NCBI RefSeq assembly: GCF_014779595.1 | Contig: NZ_JACXZT010000010.1 | Location: 310,001-374,000 of the forward strand | Direction: 5' to 3' | Length of the DNA: 64,000 nt | From: Halomonas sp. ML-15 | GTDB taxonomy: Bacteria; Pseudomonadota; Gammaproteobacteria; Pseudomonadales; Halomonadaceae | Part shown: positions 36,653 to 44,653 of the stretch, piece after piece | Layout of the letters: each line of letters begins with the position of its first letter | How positions within the stretch are numbered: position 1 is the stretch's first letter | Position numbers and translations under genes: made by a program | The notes under the pieces: generated by a model | The model's input: the letters and a program-made list of their open reading frames with translations, nothing else | Databases searched by the model: none | Told to the model about the DNA's origin: nothing

Positions 36653-37702
36653 TTAGCCAAACAGGCCATCAAAGCTCTCCTGCATCAGTGCCGACTCCCG
36701 TCGGCAGGCTGGGCAGATGGGGGTGTTCTCGTGCTCTTCTGCGTCGCTCTTGCGCGCAGCGAAGGGTCGCCCGCACAGGAAACAGTCGACTCGTTGGGCC
36801 TGGCGCAGCGTCACCGCTGTCGTACTGTCGGAGTTGCCGGGAGCAAGCGCGCCCTCGGGACAGGCGGCTACACAGTGGCCGCAGTCCAGGCAGGCTTGGG
36901 GGTCGAAATTCAGCTCGCCGGCGGGCGTCTCCTGCAGGGCCTGAGTAGGGCAGACCCTGGCGCAGACGCCGTGGGCCTGGCAGGCGTCGGCGTTCAGGCT
37001 GATCGCCGGCAATACCGGGGCCTCACCCAGCGTCTCGGTGACTGCCAGCCAGCGCTGCAGCCGCCGTGCTTTGGGAGCCATGTCATCGCAGGCAATATCC
37101 GGCGGTCGCGGACTGGGTCGGCCACGTAGCAGGTCACGACGACTCACCCCGGCGCGGGCAGGACGATAGCTGGCGCGGGCCGGCACGATATGAACCGTTG
37201 CCAGCGCCTCGGCATCATGTCGCCAAGTGTCCTCGGCATGCTGTGGCGCGGCCGTGCAGTCGCGGCAGTCGCTGGGCAGGCAGAGGCTGAAAGCCTCGGG
37301 CGCCGTGCGTGTCGCCAGCCAGGCCAGCGTGTCGGAGCCGAGTATGCGTAAGCAGTGCAGACGCCTTAGGTCGCTGTCGCTGGCGCTGCGATGACAACCC
37401 AGTCGCAGAGGCTGGCCCGGTGCCTGTGTGGCGATCAGGGCATCGACCTCCGCACTGACCAGGGCTTCGCTGGGGCAGGCCGGCAGGCACTGGCCGCAGC
37501 CGTGACAGGCGTCGCTGGCCAGTAGAGAAACGCCACCGTTGGCGTTCTCATGGAAGGCCAGCGCCTCAGCCGGGCAGGCGTCGAGGCAGCGCGTGCAGGA
37601 GAGCGGATGCGGTGGCGCCTGCAGGCAGCGCGAGGCTACCCAGGCGGCGCCGGGTATCGCATGCATCGCTGTCGAGTGTGAGGGCGTGGCTGAATGCGGC
37701 AT
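36653..37702 (-). CDS. arxB2: multi-cluster Fe-S protein, first arx gene (ArxB2)
   Basis: A 349-residue cytoplasmic-type Fe-S protein. It has Cys groups at 36-43 (CTRCLDACP), 66-76 (CHGCGQCLPACP), then CQAHGVCARVCP and CLDCGHCVAACP in the C-terminal half. The middle region is Cys-rich (LPSDCRDCTAAP). The tail has a CFLCGRPF...CPAC pair like the one in ArxD. No Tat or Sec signal is seen. Its position directly before arxA is that of arxB2/B' in described arx operons; its function is not settled. Start ATG 37702 lacks a clear ribosome site; Met13 (37666) is an alternative. Confidence 0.85.
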   Translation of the reverse strand: MPHSATPSHSTAMHAIPGAAWVASRCLQAPPHPLSCTRCLDACPAEALAFHENANGGVSLLASDACHGCGQCLPACPSEALVSAEVDALIATQAPGQPLRLGCHRSASDSDLRRLHCLRILGSDTLAWLATRTAPEAFSLCLPSDCRDCTAAPQHAEDTWRHDAEALATVHIVPARASYRPARAGVSRRDLLRGRPSPRPPDIACDDMAPKARRLQRWLAVTETLGEAPVLPAISLNADACQAHGVCARVCPTQALQETPAGELNFDPQACLDCGHCVAACPEGALAPGNSDSTTAVTLRQAQRVDCFLCGRPFAARKSDAEEHENTPICPACRRESALMQESFDGLFG

Positions 37703-37734
37703 GATGATTCGTCAGGTGGTATTGTTATCGTAAT

Positions 37735-37760
37735 ATTCATATTTCCATATGTGTCAGTGA
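37735..37760 (-). promoter_or_regulatory. AT-rich candidate ArsR operator before the arx operon
   Basis: Read toward arxB2 the sequence is TGACACATATGGAAATATGA followed by ATATTACG. It shares ACACATATGG with the island before the GAPDH gene (25773) and sits 33-58 nt before the arxB2 start. It suggests ArsR control, or a shared promoter element, for both arsenic operons. Confidence 0.4.
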
Positions 37761-37816
37761 GCTTGGCAGATGGAGTTCCTGTTTGCCACTCGAATTAGCC
37801 CAAAGTGTAAGGGCTT

Positions 37817-37884
37817 GTGAGCGATTACTTGCCTTGGGTCAATTTCCCGGCGTGACTCGCTCACTCTTTGCTTAGGGCACGCCA
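37817..37884 (-). promoter_or_regulatory. spaced inverted repeat and weak sigma-54-like site upstream of arx
   Basis: GTGAGCGA (37817-37824) and TCGCTCAC (37857-37864) form an exact inverted repeat with centres 40 bp apart. Further upstream, on the minus strand, TGGCGTGCCCTAAGCA (37869-37884) has the GG/GC spacing of a -24/-12 promoter but only partial consensus. The placement (promoter upstream of the dyad) is unusual for an enhancer, so the sigma-54 reading is weak. Confidence 0.2.
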
Positions 37885-37905
37885 ACAAGAGCGATAGGAG
37901 TCGAG

Positions 37906-38343
37906 ATGGCGGTACTAGTGGAAGCCACCGCAATACTGATTCGCGCGGCAGCAGTCGAGACACGGGTCGCTGGTGGCTGGGGCGCCCTGGGCGCCAGCCT
38001 GCCGCAATCGGGCGTATGCTCCGACGACGAGCTGGTCAGCATCAGCCTGTTCGACCCGGCCGAGGTGCGGGGCCTGGTGGATCGCCTGGTGACGCTAGGG
38101 CTGCGTTTTGGCTGGGAGGGAAATTTCGAGGATATTGCCTTTGCCGACCAGAAGCGCGGCCTGATCACCCCCTGCGATTGGCTGACCTTCGAGACCACCA
38201 ATATCGGCATCGGTGGTACGCCGCCCAGCGTGGCGATCTGCCGCCTGGCCGGCAGTCACAGCCATGAGCTGCGGGTGCCGGACGGTTGGCGCTACCAGGG
38301 CTCGCTCAGCGAGGCGTTCGGGGCAGAGGGAAGCGGGCGCTGA
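37906..38343 (+). CDS. hypothetical protein beside the arx operon
   Basis: A 145-residue protein with AGGAG 5 nt before the ATG. No signal peptide or membrane segment; it is acidic and looks soluble. The blocks FGWEGNFEDIAFADQKRGL and TPCDWLTFETTNIGIGG are distinctive but I recognise no family. It is divergent from the arx operon with a 203-bp shared upstream region, which makes co-regulation possible. Function unknown. Confidence 0.65.
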   Translation: MAVLVEATAILIRAAAVETRVAGGWGALGASLPQSGVCSDDELVSISLFDPAEVRGLVDRLVTLGLRFGWEGNFEDIAFADQKRGLITPCDWLTFETTNIGIGGTPPSVAICRLAGSHSHELRVPDGWRYQGSLSEAFGAEGSGR

Positions 38344-38468
38344 ATCCGGATTGTCAGCGCCCTGATCTATCGCTTTTCCTCAGTGACGTCTTCAAGGCAC
38401 CCGCTCTTGCGGCAAGCTGTATTGCGGCGTTAAGGCTCCCGGTGTCGAGATACGGGAAGCCGAGAGGC

Positions 38469-39653
38469 CTAGAGCGTTTCCAGCGCCAGGGCGATGCCCT
38501 GACCGCCACCGATGCACAGGGTGACGATGCCGCGACGCTCGCCGTTGCGCTGCATGGCATGCAACAGGCGGGTGGTCAGTACCGCGCCGCTGGCGCCGAT
38601 GGGGTGGCCGTGGGCGATGGCGCCGCCCTCCACATTGACGATCTCTTGCGGCAGGCCGAGCTCGCGCTGGCAGGCCAGGGCGATGGCGGCGAAGGCCTCG
38701 TTGATCTCCACCCGGTCGAGATCACCCACCGACCAGCCAGCGCGCTCGAGGGCCTGCTTGACCGCTGGCACCGGGCCGATGCCGAAGTAGTCGGGCTCCA
38801 CTGCGCCGACGCCGAAGGCCACCAGCCTGGCCATGGGGGTGAGGCCCTGCTTTTCGGCCCAGTCGCGCTCGGCGACGATCATCGCCGCCGCGCCGCTGTT
38901 GAGTCCCGGGGCGTTACCCGCGGTGATGGTGCCCTCCTTGCGGAAGGCCGGCTTGAGCCTGGCGAGGGACTCCGCAGTGGTGTCGCCGCGGTTGTGCTCG
39001 TCACGAGCGAATGTCGTGGTGCCCTTGCGGCTGGTGAGCTCGATGCCGGCGATCTCGGCATCGAAGTGGCCGGCCTCTTGGGCCTTTGAGAAGTTCAGCT
39101 GGGAGCGCAGTGCCCAGGCATCCTGGTCATCGCGGGAGATGGCGTAGCGGCTGACCAGGTCTTCGGTGTGCCAGCCGGAGTGCTTGCCGCTGAAGGCGTC
39201 GTTGAGGCCGTCGAAGAGCATGGTGTCGTGCATGGTCACGTCGCCCATGCGCGCGCCCCAGCGGCCCTGGGGGAGGATATAGGGCGCACGGTCCATGTTC
39301 TCCATGCCGCCGGCGATGGCGCAGTCGGCCATACCGCTCCAGATCTCCATGGCGGCGCTGGCCACGGCCTGGGCGCCGGAGCCGCAGACCCGGTTAACGG
39401 TGAGCGCCGGCACTTCCACCGGCAGCCCGCCGCCGATACCGGCCTGGCGGGCGGCGTTCATGCGACAGCCGGCCTGGATGACATGCCCCATGATCAGCGA
39501 TTGTACCTTGTCAGCGGCCAGGCCGGATCGAGACAGGGTTTCCTGGATGACTCGCGCGCCCAGATCCGTGGCGGGGGTGTCCTTGAGGCTGCCACCGTAG
39601 GTGCCGATGGCGGTACGAACGGGATGGCAGATGACGACGTCGCGAGATGGCAT
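38469..39653 (-). CDS. acetyl-CoA C-acyltransferase (thiolase)
   Basis: A 394-residue thiolase. The acyl-binding Cys is in VNRVCGSGAQA, the catalytic His in EGGAIAHGHPIGASG, and the second Cys in LCIGGGQG. The enzyme cleaves or forms beta-ketoacyl-CoA; it resembles AtoB/PhaA-type biosynthetic thiolases as well as degradative ones, and sequence alone does not decide. It sits inside the arsenic region between the arx genes and DUF3422 with no evident arsenic role. Confidence 0.92.
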   Translation of the reverse strand: MPSRDVVICHPVRTAIGTYGGSLKDTPATDLGARVIQETLSRSGLAADKVQSLIMGHVIQAGCRMNAARQAGIGGGLPVEVPALTVNRVCGSGAQAVASAAMEIWSGMADCAIAGGMENMDRAPYILPQGRWGARMGDVTMHDTMLFDGLNDAFSGKHSGWHTEDLVSRYAISRDDQDAWALRSQLNFSKAQEAGHFDAEIAGIELTSRKGTTTFARDEHNRGDTTAESLARLKPAFRKEGTITAGNAPGLNSGAAAMIVAERDWAEKQGLTPMARLVAFGVGAVEPDYFGIGPVPAVKQALERAGWSVGDLDRVEINEAFAAIALACQRELGLPQEIVNVEGGAIAHGHPIGASGAVLTTRLLHAMQRNGERRGIVTLCIGGGQGIALALETL

Positions 39654-39892
39654 GGTGAAATCCTTTTGATGGTAGGGGACTATCGCGGAGGAGTGATCCT
39701 CTATTTAGCACAACAACTGGCCCCGTCAGCGTGACGTGCATCAAGAGAAGGCGTGTAAGCAGCAGACAGTGGGTCAAACACGATGACGAGATGGGAATAG
39801 CGATCCAGAAAGCTCGGGATCCTTGCGGGCCCAGCATAGGCAGCAGGTCTGGATCTCATGGAAGGGGATGGGCGGTGGGCGGTGGGCAGTGA

Positions 39893-41125
39893 TCAGTGAT
39901 TCTTGACGCGCTGTATGCGCCAGGCCAGCAAGCCGATGATCCCCAGACCCAAGGGCCCGAGCACCGCTGCCGCGACGATCGGCTCAATCACGACGCCCAA
40001 AGCGTCGAGGCTCTGCAGCCCGAGTTTGAACAGGCTGAAGAGGTAGTAGCTGATGACGATGATCGATAGTCCTTCGACCGCCTTCTGGATCTTCAATTGG
40101 CTGCTGGTGCGCTCGTTGAGACTTTGCAGGATCGCTGAGTTCTGCTCCTCGATCTCAACCTGTGCGCGGGTCCGCAACAGATCGTTTAGCCGGGCCACGC
40201 TCTCCGCCAGATTTTCCTGGCGCTGATTGATCGCGGCGCAGTAGTGCACGGTCGGGCGGAAGCGTCTGAGGATAAAGGTCCCCAGGCGAGGACGGTCGCC
40301 CAAGCGCTCCTCGCGTAGCTCCTCGATGCGGTTGAATACGATCCGCGCATACGCCTCGGTAGCGCTGAAGCGCTGGCGCGAGCGAGCACCGGCATTCTCG
40401 AGCCGTGCCGAGAGCGCGGAGATCGCTGCCAGCAGCGGCCGGTAGCTCACCTCCTTGTCCGCGGTATTACGCTCCGATAGATCGCCGAGCTGCAACTCGT
40501 AATCGTGCAGCTCAAGGCTCATCTCCTTGGCCACAGGCAGGGCCAGCGACGCCATCATGCGATAGGTCTCGATCTCCAGCAGCCGACGGGTCATGCGTCC
40601 TAGGCGGAAGGCATTCAGGCCTCGGTTGATCAACAGTAGACGATTCACGCCTGCCGCGGTGAGCCGGAAGTCGCTCCACACCGTGGCCCCGCCATCGCCC
40701 AAGCTCGAACCGGCGGGATCGCGAAAGCCGTAGGCCTCGGCGTCGCCGCTCCAGGCGTCCTCGGCCTCCACCAGGATCAGGCTGGCGTTGATCAGCGCCC
40801 GGCTATGCTTGGCAACGATGTCCGCCAGCAGCGGCGGGGGCGATGGCCAGGTCTCGCCACGCTCGGACCTGGCGACCAGCAGCGTGAGGGTGAAAAACTC
40901 GGTATGGCGCTCCCACTTCAAGGTCTGGTCGCCGAGGTCGAGAATCTCCTGGGCGGCCTCGATGTCCGGGGTCTTTCCCGCCACCTCTGAGATCCGGCCA
41001 AGAATGTCCGCGGCGATGCCGTCGTCGTCGAGGAAGGCGTAGTGATGGATATGCGCCGGGTCCTCGAAGTAGATCGAGGGCCGGGCATGGAGTTCATTGT
41101 GCAGTCGGGCGCGCTGGGGATGCAT
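39893..41125 (-). CDS. DUF3422 family membrane protein
   Basis: A 410-residue protein that begins HPQRARLHNELHARPSIYF, the family hallmark, and ends with two hydrophobic helices (~345-366, ~380-402). The central part is helical with an ITDRQ-like helix region (residues ~200-330). Predicted to be an inner-membrane-anchored protein with a large cytoplasmic domain. Function unknown. It lies downstream of ACR3 in the same orientation with a 125-bp gap, so co-transcription is possible. Confidence 0.85.
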   Translation of the reverse strand: MHPQRARLHNELHARPSIYFEDPAHIHHYAFLDDDGIAADILGRISEVAGKTPDIEAAQEILDLGDQTLKWERHTEFFTLTLLVARSERGETWPSPPPLLADIVAKHSRALINASLILVEAEDAWSGDAEAYGFRDPAGSSLGDGGATVWSDFRLTAAGVNRLLLINRGLNAFRLGRMTRRLLEIETYRMMASLALPVAKEMSLELHDYELQLGDLSERNTADKEVSYRPLLAAISALSARLENAGARSRQRFSATEAYARIVFNRIEELREERLGDRPRLGTFILRRFRPTVHYCAAINQRQENLAESVARLNDLLRTRAQVEIEEQNSAILQSLNERTSSQLKIQKAVEGLSIIVISYYLFSLFKLGLQSLDALGVVIEPIVAAAVLGPLGLGIIGLLAWRIQRVKNH

Positions 41126-41250
41126 GTCGGGGCCAGGGAAGGGGAGCGTCTTTCGAGACTAGAGGCTGTTTCCGCCCAGGCCAAGTGCCCCGTTCAACGT
41201 GTCGACCCGAGGGGGTGTCGCCACTCACCGGTTCGGGCGGTGATCCCGGG

Positions 41251-42351
41251 TCAGCCTTTTGCCTCGGCGGCGACTGGTGCATCGGCGGTCGGAAAGTGGT
41301 GCCGGGTCTTGTTGGCGATGCGCACCAGGGCCAGCATCAGCGGTACCTCCACCAGCACGCCTACCACCGTGGCCAGGGCGGCGCCGGACTGCAGGCCGAA
41401 CAGGGCGATGGCGGCGGCCACCGCCAGCTCGAAGAAGTTGCTGGCACCGATCATCGCCCCGGGTGCGGCGACGTTGTGAGGCACCCTCCAGGCCTTGGCC
41501 CAGCCGTAGGCGATAAAGAAGATCAGAAAGGTCTGGATGATCAGCGGGATCGCGATAAGCACGATATGCAGCGGGTTGGCGATGATCACGTCGCCCTGGA
41601 AGGCGAACAGCAGCACCAGGGTGATGATCAGGCCGATGGGGGTGATCGGCGCCATCTTCTTCATAAAGACGTTGTCGAACCACTCGATGCCGCGCCGCTT
41701 GATCAGCGCCTGGCGCGTCAGGTAGCCGGCGGCCAGCGGGATGACGATATACAGCACCACCGACAGGATGACCGTGTCCCAGGGCACCTGGATATTCGAG
41801 ACGCCGAGCAGGAAGACCACGATGGGGGCGAAGGCGAACAGCATGATCAGGTCGTTGACTGCCACCTGTACCAGGGTATAAGCGGCGTCGCCGCGGGTCA
41901 GATAGCTCCACACGAAGACCATGGCGGTGCAGGGGGCGGCGCCCAGCAGGATGGCGCCGGCCAGGTATTCACTGGCGCGCTCCGCGGGGATCAGCGGCGC
42001 GAAGACCACCATCAGAAAGAACCAGGAGATGGCGAACATGCTGAACGGCTTGATCAGCCAGTTCACCGAGGTGGTGATGATCAGCCCCTTGGGCTGGCGG
42101 CGCACGCCGAGGATCGAGGTGAAGTCGATCTGCAGCATCATGGGGAAAATCATCGCCCAGATCAGGATCGCTACCGGGATCGATACCTGGGCATACTCGA
42201 AGCGCGACAGCATTTCGGGAATGGCCGGCGCGAACTGACCGAGCAGGATGCCGGCGACAATGGCCAGCGCCACCCACAGCGATAGGAAGCGTTCGAACAC
42301 TCCCATGCCCTCGGAGACGCTGGGTGCCTGGGATTCCTGGGGTGCTGTCAT
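41251..42351 (-). CDS. acr3: ACR3 arsenite efflux permease
   Basis: A 366-residue, ten-helix arsenite exporter. [20 protein letters not shown] is a typical ACR3 segment, and the helix-4 Cys is present in [31 protein letters not shown] follows. Start ATG 42351 has CAGGA 8 nt upstream; an ATG three codons earlier (42360) sits directly on the AGG and is less likely. The promoter region carries a 34-bp palindrome (42387-42420), so ArsR control is likely although no arsR adjoins it. Confidence 0.93.
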   Translation of the reverse strand: MTAPQESQAPSVSEGMGVFERFLSLWVALAIVAGILLGQFAPAIPEMLSRFEYAQVSIPVAILIWAMIFPMMLQIDFTSILGVRRQPKGLIITTSVNWLIKPFSMFAISWFFLMVVFAPLIPAERASEYLAGAILLGAAPCTAMVFVWSYLTRGDAAYTLVQVAVNDLIMLFAFAPIVVFLLGVSNIQVPWDTVILSVVLYIVIPLAAGYLTRQALIKRRGIEWFDNVFMKKMAPITPIGLIITLVLLFAFQGDVIIANPLHIVLIAIPLIIQTFLIFFIAYGWAKAWRVPHNVAAPGAMIGASNFFELAVAAAIALFGLQSGAALATVVGVLVEVPLMLALVRIANKTRHHFPTADAPVAAEAKG

Positions 42352-42386
42352 GGCATGCATCCTGCTTGGGTAACAATGCCACCATG

Positions 42387-42420
42387 ATATACGTCAAAGC
42401 ATATATGCTCAAGCGTATAT
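42387..42420 (-). promoter_or_regulatory. 34-bp palindromic ArsR-type operator before ACR3
   Basis: The sequence has outer arms ATATACG / CGTATAT and a perfect 12-bp core AGCATATATGCT at 42398-42409. It overlaps a plausible promoter reading toward ACR3 (TTGAGC, 15 nt, TATATC). An AT-rich dyad over the promoter of an arsenite exporter is what an ArsR/SmtB repressor would occupy. Confidence 0.7.
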
Positions 42421-42490
42421 AGGGTCTTGCAGTGAGATGGCGACCCCGGAGGTAGGCGCCCTCGCTGGCGAGGGCGCACCCGGACAGCGC

Positions 42491-43678
42491 TTAGTCGGTC
42501 AGTTCCACCGCAATCGCCGTGGCTTCACCGCCACCGATGCACAGGCTGGCGATACCCCGCTTGCCGCCGGTGACGCGCAGGGCGTTGATCAGGGTGGCGA
42601 TGATCCGCGAGCCGGTAGAGCCGACAGGGTGGCCCTGGGCGCAGGCACCGCCGAAGACGTTGACCTTGGCGTGGGGAATCTTGAGGTCGTCCATGGCCAT
42701 CAGGGTGACCACGGCGAAGGCCTCGTTGACCTCGAACAGATCGACATCCTCGACTGTCCAGTCGAGCCGCTCGAGCAGCGAGGCAATGGCGCCCACCGGT
42801 GCGATGGTGAACTCGCTGGGGTGGCGCGAGAAGGTGCTGTGGCCGAGCACCCGAGCGATGGGCGTCAGGCCGTGGGCCTGAGCCGCAGCGCGGCTGGCCA
42901 CGATCACCGCCGAGGCGCCGTCGGAGATCGAGCTGGCGTTGGCGGCGGTGATGGTGCCGTCCTTGGCGAAGACCGGGCGCATGCTGCGGATCTTGTCGAG
43001 CTTGGCCTGGAACGGCTGTTCGTCATGCTCCACCAGCGTCTCGCCGCTGCGCGAGGTGACCGTGACCGGCGCCATCTCGGCCGCCAGGTGACCGGCTTCA
43101 TGGGCGGCCATGGCGCGCTCCAGCGAGGCGATGGCGAAGTCGTCCATGCGCTCGCGAGCATAGCCACGCTGGTCGGCGACCTGCTGGGCGAAGGCGCCCA
43201 TCAGTTGGCCGGTTTCGGCGTCCTCGAGACCGTCGTAAAACATATGGTCCTTGAGCTCGCCGTGGCCCAGGCGATAGCCGCTACGTGCCTTGGTCAGGAT
43301 ATGCGGCGCGTTGGACATCGACTCCATGCCGCCGGCCAGGATCAGCTCGCCGCTGCCTGCACGGATCAGATCATGGGCCAGCATCACTGCTTTCATGCCC
43401 GAGCCGCACAGCTTGTTGATGGTGGTGGCGCCGACCTGGTCGGGAATGCCGGCCTGACGCATCGCCTGGCGTGCCGGCCCCTGCTTGACGCCACCGGGCA
43501 GCACGCAGCCGAGAAAGCCTTCATCGATCTCGTCGGGCTCGATGGCGGCGCGCTCGATGGCGGCGCGGATCGCCACCGCGGCGAGCTCGGGAGCGGTGAG
43601 GCTCGCCAGGCTGCCGAGCATGCCGCCCATCGGGGTGCGAGCGGCGGAGAGAATAACGATGTCATCTGAATTGGCCAT
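42491..43678 (-). CDS. acetyl-CoA acetyltransferase (thiolase)
   Basis: A 395-residue thiolase from ATG 43678, with GAGGAG 6 nt upstream; the frame is open further upstream only as non-coding sequence. Cys in INKLCGSGMKAV, His in GACAQGHPVGSTG (the usual His context), and the second Cys in LCIGGGEATA. It probably works in short-chain acyl-CoA metabolism with the acyl-CoA dehydrogenase at 44654. It is diverged from the thiolase at 38469, so they are not a recent duplication. Confidence 0.92.
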   Translation of the reverse strand: MANSDDIVILSAARTPMGGMLGSLASLTAPELAAVAIRAAIERAAIEPDEIDEGFLGCVLPGGVKQGPARQAMRQAGIPDQVGATTINKLCGSGMKAVMLAHDLIRAGSGELILAGGMESMSNAPHILTKARSGYRLGHGELKDHMFYDGLEDAETGQLMGAFAQQVADQRGYARERMDDFAIASLERAMAAHEAGHLAAEMAPVTVTSRSGETLVEHDEQPFQAKLDKIRSMRPVFAKDGTITAANASSISDGASAVIVASRAAAQAHGLTPIARVLGHSTFSRHPSEFTIAPVGAIASLLERLDWTVEDVDLFEVNEAFAVVTLMAMDDLKIPHAKVNVFGGACAQGHPVGSTGSRIIATLINALRVTGGKRGIASLCIGGGEATAIAVELTD

Positions 43679-43758
43679 GGGTAACTCCTCGAAGGGGGGC
43701 GCAATTGACCCGTCGGGCGGGGCTATGCTTTGCTCCAGCATAACCAAGCAAGCGCTAG

Positions 43759-43922
43759 GCCTGTTGACGTTTCGCTCACGGGCCCAGCCCTTCGGGTTGC
43801 GCCTCCAAGAGTGCCATACGGCGTTGCAAAACTTGAAAAGGGAACCACCCTTCCCTGCGTTTTGCGCCTTGTCTGGCACTCTTTGAGGCAGCAACGCGGT
43901 TCGCGATGAAACGTCAACAGAC
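43759..43922. repeat. MITE-like long inverted repeat
   Basis: The ends CTGTTGACGTTTC (43761-43773) and its complement (43908-43920) are perfect. Inner arms also pair with interruptions (GTTGCGCCTCCAAGAGTGCCA with GCAGCCTCAAAGAGTGCCA on the other strand). The loop holds GGAACCACCCTTCC. It fills the gap between the divergent thiolase and TetR genes and has no open frame. I recall similar sequence in Halomonas intergenic regions, but that is memory, not a search. Confidence 0.8.
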
Positions 43923-43937
43923 CCTAGTGTAAATGCG

Positions 43938-44516
43938 ATGAATGTAGCGACCGACTCTCCACGGCGCCAGGAATTGATCCGGGTCGCCGCGCGTCTGTTC
44001 ATGCAGCAGGGCTTTGATCGCACCACGGTGCGCATGCTGGCCGACGCCATGGGTATCAAGTCGGGTAGCCTGTTCCACCACTTCGCCGATAAGCAGGAGA
44101 TTCTCTGCGCGGTGATCGAGGACAGCACACGCAATGCCCTGGTCAGCGCGCGCAAGGCCGTGAGCCGGGCCGATGCCACGTCGCGTTCGCAGCTGCTGGC
44201 GCTGGCCCGGGTCCACCTCGATACCCTGCACGACGATCGACACGCCCATGGGGTGGCGCTCTACGAGTGGCGGCGTCTCAACGACGAGGATCGCGAGCAC
44301 CTCACCCACCTGCGCGACGCCTACGAGGCGCTCTGGTATCAGGTCATCGACGAGGCGCGCCAGGCGGGGCTGGTCCAGGGCGATTCGGCGATCGTCACTC
44401 GCTTCGCGCTCGGCGCGCTCAACTGGACGGCGCGCTGGTTTGACCCTGATGGGCCGATGGATACCGCTCGGCTGGCCGACGAGCTGGTAGATATGATCCT
44501 GATCCCGTCACCTTGA
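43938..44516 (+). CDS. TetR/AcrR family regulator
   Basis: A 192-residue repressor. The helix-turn-helix is at ~10-57 (AARLFMQQGFDRTTVRMLADAMGIKSGSLFHHFADKQEIL). The C-terminal ligand domain is of a type found in acyl-CoA-sensing KstR2-like proteins. It sits between a thiolase and an acyl-CoA dehydrogenase, so control of fatty-acid genes is likely. Whether it, or a distant PsrA, binds the CAAAC-type boxes at 44553 and 44593 cannot be told from sequence. Confidence 0.85.
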   Translation: MNVATDSPRRQELIRVAARLFMQQGFDRTTVRMLADAMGIKSGSLFHHFADKQEILCAVIEDSTRNALVSARKAVSRADATSRSQLLALARVHLDTLHDDRHAHGVALYEWRRLNDEDREHLTHLRDAYEALWYQVIDEARQAGLVQGDSAIVTRFALGALNWTARWFDPDGPMDTARLADELVDMILIPSP

Positions 44517-44552
44517 ATTGCCCCTCCGCCACTAAGGTCGTAGTCCTGTAGC

Positions 44553-44566
44553 CAAACGAACGCTTG
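44553..44566. promoter_or_regulatory. PsrA-like operator, distal, before acyl-CoA dehydrogenase
   Basis: CAAAC-GAAC-GCTTG matches CAAAC-N4-GTTTG except for one base. The spacer GAAC is the same as in the fadD site at 6621. Confidence 0.6.
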
Positions 44567-44592
44567 ACTGCAAGCCGCTTGGCGGCTAATTT

Positions 44593-44606
44593 CAAACGCA
44601 TGTTTG
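44593..44606. promoter_or_regulatory. PsrA-like operator, proximal, before acyl-CoA dehydrogenase
   Basis: CAAAC-GCAT-GTTTG is a perfect arm match, extended on both sides (TTTCAAAC / GTTTGAAA). It lies 47 nt before the acyl-CoA dehydrogenase ATG, 40 bp from the distal site. Confidence 0.7.
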
Positions 44607-44653
44607 AAAGCGCCGCCGGCGCTTTCCTGCGCTCGATGTGAGGAGACTGCAAG

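Noticed and set aside
42491-44179. Extension of the thiolase frame through to 44179
   Set aside because: It runs through an inverted repeat and antisense to tetR; the ATG at 43678 has GAGGAG and begins the family N-terminus.
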